Below, piece after piece: positions 47,301 to 59,300 of a stretch of DNA of 64,000 bases. This stretch comes from Sipunculus nudus (lineage: Eukaryota > Annelida > Sipuncula > Golfingiida > Sipunculidae). Below the pieces are notes generated by a model. The model ran no database searches, had not been told where the DNA came from, and saw only the letters and a list, made by a program, of their open reading frames with translations. Within the stretch, counting starts at the first letter, position 1, and every line of letters starts with the position of its first letter. The position numbers and the translations under genes were made by a program. The stretch is taken from contig CM049307.1 in NCBI GenBank assembly GCA_026874595.1, forward strand, positions 63,916,870 to 63,980,869. The letters are read 5' to 3'.

Positions 47301-50300
47301 ATTTTCAGGAGAGGTTTGATATATCAGTCTGAAATTGGGCATATGTATATATCTCTGATAGCTTTGTTGTATACAAGACTGGTGGTGCCAGCTACAATCA
47401 TTTTTGTGTTGTGTGCACCCATGCCAGAATTTCAGCAGTGATGTTTGTGTAATTGTTTCTTATTCAAAATGTTAAGTACCTGCATTGTTCATATGCATGA
47501 AAAGTAATGGTCCAGCATTGAAGCATTATACCTGGTGTATTTCCCAGTGCACAGGTTCGCATTAGGCCTCTAGGCCTTGTTTCGATTTTTTACAATTTTT
47601 TTCTCTTTTTTTTTGAGACCTCAAAAGAGGCCGTCATCTGTTGACAGAGCAAAAATTGTAACCGCTGGACCTGGAATCTTCTCACCATACATCCAGGGAG
47701 GTCTAGGAAAAGTCTCCTTGGAAACCTGGAATTAGGTCTCTGTTACCCATATCCTTCAAGCTATGGGTCTCCGAAGTACCAAAAAGAATAACGAAAAATT
47801 TGATACAAAAGCTCAAATATCTGAACAACTAATGCATTGAACACCATGATTTTTTTGCATGGATATTGATCATTGGAATGTGTCATCAGATTCTGCAAAC
47901 TGGTGGAGCCACCTGTATTTTTATTGATTTTTTAATGATTTTTTTCCTGCATTTTGAGACCTTAAAAGATGCTGTCATCTGTCAACAGGGCACAAATCCT
48001 TACACCTGGACCTGGAATCTTCTCACTGTACATCCGGAGAGGTCCATGAAAAGTCTTCTTGGAAACCTGGAATGAGGTCTCTGTTACCCATATTGTTCAA
48101 GCTATATGGCTCTGAAGTACCCCCCAGAATAATCAAAAATTTTTATACACAAGCTCAAATATCTGAACAACTATTGATCACCATGATTTTTTGCATGGAT
48201 ATTGATCATGGAGTGTTTCATCACTTTCTGCAGACTAGTGGCACCACCTGAATTTTTTAATTTTTTTTATAATTTTTTTCTCTTTTTTTTGAGACCTCAA
48301 AAGATGCCGTCATCTGTTAACAGGGCACAAATTGTAACCGCTGGACCTGGAATCTTCTCACCATACATCCAGGGAGGTCCATGAAAAGTCTCCTTGGAAA
48401 CCTGGAATTAGGTCTCTGTTACCCATATTCTTCAAGCTATGGGTCTCCGAAGTACCCAAAAGAATAACGAAAAATTTGATTCAAAAGCTCAATTATCTGA
48501 ACAACTAATGCATTGATCACCATGATTTTTTTGCATGGATATTGATCATGGAATGTTTCATCAGATTCTGCAGACTGGTGGAGCCACCTGTATTTTTTTT
48601 ATTTTTTAATGATTTTTTTTCCTGTATTTTTGAGACCTTAAAAGATGCTGTCATCTGTCAACAGGGCACAAATCCTTACCACTGGACCTGGAATCTTCTC
48701 ACTCTACATCCAGAGTGGACCATGAAAAGTCTTCTTGGAAACCTGGAATGAGGTCTCTGTTACCCATATTGTTCAAGCTATGGGGCTCCGAAGTACCCCC
48801 CAGAATAATCAAAAATTTTTATACAAAAGCTCAAATATCTGAACAACTATTGATCACCATGATTTTTTGCATGGATATTGATCATGGAGTGTTTCTTCAC
48901 TTTCTGCAGACTAGTGGCACCACCTGAATTTTTTTTATTATTTTGCAATTTTTTTTTCTTTATTTTTGAGACCTCAAAAGATGCTGTCATCTGTTAACAG
49001 GGCACAAATCTTAACTGCTGGACCCGGAATCTATTCACTGTACATCTAGGGAGGTCCATGAAAAGTCTTCTTAGAAACCTGGAATTAAGTCTTTGTTACC
49101 CATATTCTTTTTTTCTCTATTTTGAGACCTTAAAAGATGTGGTCATCTATTAACAGGGCACAAACCGTAACACTAGACCTAGAATCTTCTTTCTTGACAT
49201 GCTGGGAGGCCCATGAAAAGTCTCCTTGGAAACAGATATTAGGTCTCTGTCATCCATATTGTCCGAGCTATGGGGCTCTTAAGTACCCCCCAGAATAATT
49301 GAAAATTTGATACCAAAGTAGGGCACAAATCGTAACCATGGGGCCCAGAATCTTCTAACTTGACATCCTGAGACTTCCTTAAAAGTTCTCCCCAGAAACC
49401 TCAAATTGGGTCACAGTGACCTATATTTTCAGTTTTGGGGTATGTTTGAGCACCCCAGAAATAATGCAAAATACACACAAATTGCCGGATTCCTTATGAA
49501 AGGCTGGTTTGATATTTATCAAATTTGTTGTGCTTATGGGTCTTGATGAACTTAAGCTAATATGCATGAACAATGATGCCACCCATCTTAATTAGTTGTC
49601 TGTGCAAGGACATATTATCAACATGTCAGTCGACTGAGCGTCATGACCCATGGGTAACTTGTTCATTTTAATGTGTTCACACTCTGTCCTTGCAAAATTG
49701 ATATTTTGTCAGTTAACTCCAGACTGAAATGTAGAATATATTTGGATATGCAAGAAAGCAAGGTCAACAGACAAGTTTAAATAAGAGTGTAATTTCTAGT
49801 CTAGTCACAAAATTAATATTAAATTATTTATTTGGATTTTCAGAACATTTCACAAAAATTGTTGAACATGCATACCAAACAAGGAAATTCAGTCAGAGAT
49901 TAATAATATATTATTATATATTATATTAATATATAGTAATATTTTTTTTTTCAGCTGCCAGGGCCACCATATAATCCATTCTTTGGCAATGTTCGTGAAG
50001 CAATGGTTGGTCAAGCCATGGAAAGCTCTGTGCGGTCAGTGTATTCTTTGTGGTCTGATTTCAGTTGTTTAATTTTTGTCAGACTATAGCAATAGTGTTG
50101 CCAGTGTTGTATCTATTCAGCTGGCTGGCTAAAACCAGAGTAAGCATTTATACACTTGGACAGGGTGCATTTTTAGTTCAGGTGTCACACAATACACCTC
50201 ACTGATTTTGCAAAATAGACATTAACACTTAACTCTGTTCACTTTCATCTTAGATAATTTTGCTATGGTAAAAAACAGATTTTTCCTCGACCATGGACAA

Positions 50301-53300
50301 CTATAGTAACTTAAAATTCTATGATATGCATAATTTTGTCATGTGGTCTATGTTTTGGAATGCTCCCAAAACTGTTTGCATTCACATACTTGGCCCATAA
50401 ATTCCTAATGCATGAAGCATAAGTGACTGTACATTTGTGAATATCTTCCTTGATGATGTTTCTGAATCCAGTTCATGTGTCTGATCCACACCAATATCTA
50501 ATAAAATTTTCATTGAACAATTTCCAAAATGTCCTGACAATTTCTTGAGATTGTGTTCATGATTGTGTGAGTTATGTTGTGAACAGCTTAGAGAGTTAAA
50601 GAAAAGCTTTTTTCCATTGTTACAATGTATGTTCTATATCTAAGATATCATGTATATCCGACATTGTTTAATCGCAAAAAGCCCATTTTTTGCCCAATAT
50701 GTTCAGAATAAATTATATCTGTTGCAGATGGGTGAAGAAGTACGGAGGCGTGTTGCGTTTTTACCACCTGCTGGGTCGTGAGCGGGTTTTAGTGGCAGAT
50801 CCCCAGGCCCTCAGGCATGTCATGGTTGTCAATGAAGCAAACTATGAACGAGTCATTGGAAATGACAGGTGACTTGTTTAACTCTCATTCTGTTTTCATG
50901 AAAACTACTGAAATTTACTCTTTTTTTTTGTCAGACCAGTAATCTGAACAGGACATGTCTCGTACTCTTAGGAGAAACACATTGAAGACTAGTTTTACTT
51001 ATGTACATTGCAGTGAATAATAAAGGACTGATGAAGTCCGGTCGTAGATTCAAACCCAGACTCACAAAAGTTAAAAAAACTGGTGTTCTTGATCTTCAGT
51101 TTAATCTCTGCAGAATTCTAAGATTATTGTAAACCCCTCAACTTCAGAAGGACTGAAGATTTTTCCCTCAAATATGACACACTTATTGTTTCAGCCATGT
51201 TCTCAGACAAGTTTTAAAACTGGTGACCTTGAAAATCAATTTGACACAACAGTTGCTTCTGCCATGTTCTTGGAAAGTTTGAAATCTTTTACCTTGACCT
51301 TGATCTTCAAGGTCAAATCTGCAGAATTCTGAAATTATTATGACCCATGTAACTTCATATATTTTTTCTTCAGATTGGACACACCAGTTATTTCTGTCAT
51401 GTTCTCAGAGGAGTTTGAAAACTGGAGACCTTGATTATGAATTTCAAGGTCAAATCTGAGGAAATCTAGAATAATTGTGACCCCTACAGGCCTAAACTAT
51501 TAAAGTACTGAAGCTTTTCCCTCAAAAGTGACACACAACTTCACAAGTTGTTTCCACAATGCTTACTTACAAGGTAAAAAAATTGGTGACCTTGATCTTC
51601 AAGGTCAAATCTGTGGAAATCTAAAATTATTATGACCCCTATAATTTGTATTGAAGATTTTCCCCTCAAATTTGACACAAATTGTTTCCATAATGCACTT
51701 TGGCAAGGTAAAAATATTTGAATAAAAATATTAAAGATGTTTTTGTGATTTCAGGGTTCTTGGTGAGGGCATTTTTAATGTGAAGGGAAAGGTGCACCAG
51801 CAGCAGAGACGACTCCTCAACCCTTTCTTTACAAATGAATCCATCAAAGGTCAGCATTCTGGGGGAGTTTTCTCTGTAATAAATGCATTGTGTTTATGTT
51901 AACTTGGAGGTATAATGGGAGGAAGAAGTTGAAGAAATGATATTTTGTTATTTGGCAGTTCATCCAGGGTTCACATTTGACCCAGGTAAAATATTACCCA
52001 AGCTTTCTCCCCATTTCTATTTGCTTTTGTCAAGCAGGACCCAAACTTAGTAACTTTCTGATTGGTCAGCAGAAGTTATACACATATTTTGTGAATATTG
52101 AAAGCAAGCCAAGTGGCTCTGACCACATCACCCCTGTCAAAAAGAAGCCATTTACAAATCACTCTCAACTTATGTTTGGCTGTGCAGAGCATATCACTCT
52201 AATCAACAGGAATTAGTGGTAAAACCCAGGAATCCAGAGTAACACCTGGGTAAATCCTATTATACCTAACCTGGGTTTTATGCAGGTACAATCCAGGTTT
52301 TACCTGCGAACCCTCAGTGCATCTGAGAAGTTTTTAATGAAGTATATAAGAAGACTTATTTAATGCATATATGAATATCTGAGTACATGTATCTCCAAGT
52401 CAAAGTGCATAAATGAACACCACATTCATATCTTATTATCTCCTCTGTTAAGGTTGATTATATTCTCAATTTCTTCCTAATTACTTCAGGTAATCAAAAA
52501 AAATTTAGTGCTTATGAAATGTCAAACCCTGTACCTCCAGTACTTAAGAATAATTTCTCCACAGGTAGCTGATGTTTTATAGATGAAATTCCTGAACAAA
52601 AATTACATGAAAAACTAATTTGTTCAGTGTGTATTTAAGATTGCATTACTTTTATATGTCATATAAAAGAATGTTCTCTCTGTCTGTCTCTCTGTCTCTT
52701 AACACTTAATTTTAGCATTTATTTCCAGAAAAAAATAATATTGCTGATTTTCAGCTTTTAAAGGGTTTAGTGGGCAGTGTTTTTCTCTTTTGATTTGACA
52801 GGATATATTTTGGGTCATGGGAGAATGATCTGTGGATCTTTTGCAGGATACCTGGAAGTGTTTAAGGACAAGTGTGCTGACCTGATGGATTTCTGGAATG
52901 AGAAGATTGAAGCAGCAGGTCCAGGAGGCCATGCTGTCATTGATGTACAGGAAGACTTCCTGAATATGGTAAAAATCAGTGTTGTAGTAGAGACTAATTC
53001 AAGCCCTGAAGTCCACCATCTGTTCATAACTCAAAGTCAAAGTTTGCATCTGATTTAAGTTAAGATTCGAGTCAGTTTATTTTTTTCAAATAATTAGAAC
53101 TTCATATGCAGGTTAATAAATGGTAAAAAGGGTAAACAAATAATGATTGTAATCATACTTTGTAGAGCTAAATTACTGGTATGTATTTTTTCAAAATTCT
53201 ATATATAAACTGTCAAAAAGTTTTATTTTTCTGCTGCACTTGGCCTGACTTTTCAAGCTATTGTATATATTTGTAAATCATTCTGCATGCTTGTTGTTTT

Positions 53301-56300
53301 ACTGACAGCATGAATACAAGCATGGCCAGCAAGGGTTACTGGACGACTGCCAACCCATACACCATACTGTATTTAAATGAATCATTACCTAAGAGACAAG
53401 TTTTCAGTTTGGTTTTTGAGTTCACCTGTTTTTTATACGCCTGTCATATGACAGGAGTATTATGGTATACCCACTGTCTGTCCGTCCATTACCTTTTAGT
53501 GTCACTGCAATAACTTTCTGGGGCTTTGATGGATTTTCACCAAACTGACCATAACTTACTTACCCATATTATCTTGTACAATGGAGACAGTATAAAAAAT
53601 TCTTTGCCAAAGGTTGCAGGAGCCATTCCTCAGATTACCCAGTGAATAATAATATCTTCCCTGGCACGTAATTAGTATGAGACAAATAATTAAACATGGC
53701 AAGACAGTTTGCAATCACTACATTATATTCATCTATGTAGAACAGCGATTCCAGTTGATGACGTCAGTCAATGCAACATTCATCATCGACCTTTGTGACA
53801 TCATTAATGTCTTGTAAAGAACACCCTGGGCATGGAAGACTTTTGGGATCTCATTATAATTATCAGGTTAGAGGGGCGGAGCATATGGGCTGTGGTGGAT
53901 AGGTCAGTTATGAAAGATGTCACCTTCTTCATATGTTCCATTATGATCAGGTTCATCTATATTTTGAGAATTGAGTGCTGTTTTGCAAAATTACAATTTA
54001 CAAGGACATATATTGACATTAATTAAAGAAGACTAAAATAGAAATATCATATGTCAGTGACCATCCGGAGTTGCCTGAAATTATTGGGAGTGTAACAGTC
54101 ATGTATACCTGTCAGTTTTGCATGAATTGCGTACATACCCTGAAGGTGCTGCAGTTAGACGTGCAACATATAACATCACAGTGTGAGCCTAGCATATTGA
54201 CTTGATTGAATAATTTACAATGCACCTAGTTTGGTTTTTATTGCTAGGTCCAATATAGACTTGTAAAACCATCTTTTTATGCACCTTTATTCTTGAGATC
54301 AAACTAAAAAATTTAAGTGTCATGAACCACTTTAAAGGTGCCTACTGGGTATTCTGATTCTGATGTCTTTTAACTAAAGATGAACTCTTGAACCTTTTAA
54401 TATAAATAGGCCAGAAATCACTCACCCCATGGTTCACAGTACCTTAGGGTTTTCATGGTTTTTCCCTTTTTCAACATTGCTGTCTTTATTAACAGCTTGT
54501 AGATACACAAGCCCATACATCCACAGCATGGTCAATATCAGAACTTTTCCTAACAGTCATTTTATAGAGTTCTTTATCATGTAAGCAGGATAAGTCAGAA
54601 ACCACATAAATTCCACAGAAAAAGTTGACAAAAAGCTGTATGCTTTAATTATTTGATGTGTAACAATTCAAAGTTTGTTTGTTTATCAGCACTAGTTTGT
54701 TTCTCAGCCCTTGAGGTACTAAGTATGTAGAATGATATTTTGTTTCAGACATTTGACATCATTGGACAAAGCATCTTTGGACATGAATTCAAGAGTCTGC
54801 GGGATCCATCAAATGAGAGTGCAAAAGCAATCCACACAATGACGGGTGTTCAACCCATTAGGTGGGTCTGTGTACATTTATTGTTAGTTGCATGGCTCTA
54901 TTGACATTTACTATAACTTATCTGGAACTATAATAACCTGCATTCTAAGGAATGCAAGCCTCTGCCATATGGGGGTGTCACTGTTTTAGAATGCTCCCAA
55001 ACCGTGTTTTCAGTCACATATCGGCCCATATTTCCAGGTTCATTTCGTGCATTCAAGTGACGTGTTTGAATCTGGATCATATACGGATCTACATCAAAAT
55101 CTCATCAAACCTTCATTGATCCATTCTTAGGATGCCCTGAAAATTTCATAATATTTGGTTCATGATTGCATGAGTTATGTTGTAAACAGTCACACAAACA
55201 CATACACACACATGATGAAGGTGTATACCCTCCTGGTAGAGACAAAAAAGCTTAAACATTAATATCTTTTAGGTAACTTTAAAATTACATTCTGGATTGA
55301 AAAAAAAAATTGTTTTTTTTTTAACTATAGGGAGTTATAAGTGAATGATGTTTCATTTATACTAAATATTATAAACCAAAATGATATGAATTCAAAAGGC
55401 TATGTCCATTGAATTTTTTTAAATTTTATTCAACAAAATATTTAAATTTCATTTTAAAACAAGAAACTTGGCAGAGAAAAAAAGGGAAAAAAAGCAGTTT
55501 TGAGATATTGTCAGGTGGTTTGATATTAGTCCACTAAAAAGTTGTTTGCTATTACTGATTGCTTTAAATTGTGTATCTTTTAAAAAATATTAATTTTCTA
55601 AAAGAGTATAAAATATGATAATGAATGTGAATTTCCTAATTACATATACCATTAGAAGGGGGCCATCAAATCATAGTTAAAATGATATATACTCCAAAAA
55701 TAATTATTCCTCAGACCTGTGTGATTCTGATAGTTGTCTCTTTTTGTTTTGCAGGTTGATCAATTTATTACCATTTTCAAGCTGGCTACCAACAGCTGAT
55801 AATAAACAGTTTGAAGCAGCTTTGGAATATGTGAATAACCTGATAGCCAGCATCATTGAGAAGAAAAGGCAGATGCTGAGCACTGAGGAAGGTAGAGCCT
55901 TATTAAAATATGTAATGAAAACATCAGGGTTACGGTTGACAGTTATACTGTTCCACCAACCTGTTTCCACCTGTTTTATGGAGATATTATCTGAAAATTG
56001 ATATTTTTATATAATTTCCTAGAAAGGTACATATGGAAGTGATGGCCTATATATGGATATCAGATATAAGAGTAGGCCCTTTTAAAAAAGTCTATTTAGT
56101 CTATCTTGTTACAGAAAACTTATGACTTGCAAAACAGTGTTTTAATCAAAATAGTAAGTTTATATTCAGACTATTTGTGTTGCTGTATGTTTTACAGGGA
56201 GAGCTAAGGCCACTAAGGACTTCCTGGGCAGGCTGATGTTGGTGAAGGACCAGTCAGGGGAAGGACTGTCACAGAAAACACTGAGGGACCAGGTCCTCAG

Positions 56301-59300
56301 CATCCTTATTGCAGGACACGAGGTGATGAAATACCATATTTCCTTGATCAGACCCCGGTCCTTAAATAGTGGCCTGCCTTATTTTTTGGCTGGGTAAAAA
56401 CAGTGTCTTAGAAAAATAAATGCTGGCCTTAAATTAACTATGGATACCAGAGTAGACACAATGTTTGCCACTGGATGTCTCTTCCCTCCACTATACCGTA
56501 AATCCTGTTTATTGCCGCGGCCTTAAAAACAAACTCAAAATCGAAAATCTCGACTTTTTTTCTGAACTCGGGATGCGGCCATAAATAGATGGTTTATCAG
56601 AAATGAACTGTGAGAAGAACTCTCTCCCGGACATGGCGCTCCTTTGGGCGATAATAGGAGATCAAGCACACCACAGAGGAAATACTCTTAGTAGTCACAG
56701 ATTTATTGTATAAAATTGTATAGTCTAAATGTTCATATAAAATATAACAATTATATGCAATCAATTAAACAATAACAATAAACATTGAACAATAACAACA
56801 CTTATTACGAGATTAAAATGAATGAGATTATTCATGGTGAGGACTAGTGGTGACGTCTGTTGGGAAAAATCGGTATTACCGGTCATACCTTTGACGGAGC
56901 TGAATTGCCCTTGAATCTATGTTGTTCATAAAAATAATTCAGAAAATCAAAATATGTAATTTAGAACACTATGAAATCTTTATAAAAGTTCAAATTTAGC
57001 AGGTACTTACTGACATTTTTTATAATGTCTGATACATGTACCTCAATATTGAATAGCCCATCTTCTCGCCCCCATGTCATGTTTCTGGAAAACCTTCATC
57101 CTTGAATGCGTATAGCCCGGTCATTTACTTCTGTTTAATCTTTGTTTTTTTTTATACAATCACGAATATATTGTATGGATGGAAATAGTGTGAGAGGGGA
57201 AACCCGCTTGTAGATATAAATGGTAGAACATGTCACTACAGCCGATGGAATTTGGTGAATATACAGATTTTACATGCGGTGCCGTATTCTTGTTTGCTAC
57301 TGATTTTTCAATATATTTTGTATAGAAACATTCTGCTGATCCATTTAAAGTCACTGTTTATTTTAATTCTAAAAGTAATATTTTTTTTTAATCTATGATG
57401 AAAATTCCATTTCTTGAATTACTCGGAAGATTCGAATCATTTTCATACCGGTAACTTCGGTATTATCATCGTCACATTGTTCGTTGACATCGCTCCATGT
57501 CACAATTTGCTGATGCGTTTGAAAACATCGCTGGTCAACTCAACTAAATATTAAAATAACTGAAGTTACCTTGTCGAGATACGCACGTATAGCAAACATG
57601 ACGCTTGAAAACGAGTGATTTTGAAGTGAAATTAAATGGCCGGTCGAGGTAAGCAAGTTTTTTTCCTCAAGAAAGTGTCCGTGTACGCGTGTGGAGAGCC
57701 ATCTTGTCAAGGTAGCGTTCGCTCAAGGCACACTGGGACGAAATAGGCGGCTGTTCTGTTTACCACCCACCGCGTACAGCCGTTCAAAATATTCTTAGCA
57801 GAACACCAGGGCGTTTCAGCACATGGCGGCACTCAAACTTGATTTTAAAACGATCGTCAGCCTTTATGCGACTCTTTACAATGTCAGCTTTATATTCATT
57901 TTACTTTTTTAAACAAATAATCGTTGCTAAATAACGCTGCAAATGAGTTTAAAGTAGGCATTTACTTCAATGTTGCTTGACCATGCCCAACGGGCCGCTG
58001 TGTTACAGTTGGGGTGTTTTAAACGTATTATTTGGTGACAATTACCAAGATTTTTTATAACAAGTTATATATCGCACGAAAGATATACATGTCAAGGTTC
58101 TACAATTAAGTTTTTAAGTTCCCGCAGGTTGAAAATCTGACAGTCTCAGCAGTCTTAGCCATCATGTCGCCCCCTGTACGCTACTGTGCGTAATAGTGGA
58201 TAGTATTCAGGCTTTTTGCTTCAATAAATGTACATATAAACCTCAATTCAGTGTTCATACTATGGTCTTTTACATGCAAAGAAGCGTGTTGATGCATACA
58301 AGAATCGTTTTGCCTAACCACCATTCAAATGAAACGATCGTTAGGGGAATCTTTCTTTTTCTGATAAATGCCTGCCAATCCATGTGCAAAAGTCGTTAGG
58401 GACAAAATATCTATATTGTCCCTATCTCGAGCGTTAAATATGTTTAATATACGTAATCTGCCAACATATTTAACCTCTGTAATTAATACTTTTTTATTCT
58501 AGTCTTCATTAAAGCAGATATGTCGTGATTTATTTTGCTACGTGCAACTAATTATCTTACCCATCAGGCCAGAGACGGAGTCAGGGTGCGGCCTTTAAGG
58601 GGGGTTTTGGATATTTGGACCTCAGTGGGAGCTCCTTTAAGAGACGTTGCAAACTCAGGCTGCGGCTATAAATAGACGTGCGGCCATAAAAACAAGATTT
58701 ACATTGCATTTACAGGTCACATTGACCATTATGATTAAAGGGTATCACCAATCCTAGCAAATGCGGCACAAGTCCAGTAACAGCATTGAGAAGGCTAGAA
58801 ACAGATAAGTGCTATTACCACTGTCATGCCACATCATATCCTCAGTTCCTTTGATTTTTTAAGTGTTTTTTAGTCAAAGGAAATGGCGTCATGGGAATAT
58901 GTTACAATTTTGGGTGGGAAATAAATTGGAATTCTTTTCATTTTTTTTTTTTTTTTTTATATCAGGAAATCATATCCTGGTGTAACTGAATGTATTCTTT
59001 TTAATGCTGTGTTTTGATTATGTGGTTTCATTTATACTTCATTCTGTGTCTTTGCTTTTTTAAATAACAGACAACAGCCATGACAATGTCCTGGTTTCTG
59101 CTGACACTGGCCCAGCACCCAGAGGAGCAGGCCAAGCTGCGTAAACACGTCACAGAACATCTACCACCAAACAATGCTGATATCACCTGGGATGACCTGG
59201 AGAAGATGGATTATCTTGTGGCTTCCATTAAAGAATGTCAAAGGTCAGGGAAACATCAGGGACAAGGCCATTCTAGTTAGTGCAGATGCAAGGAATACTG

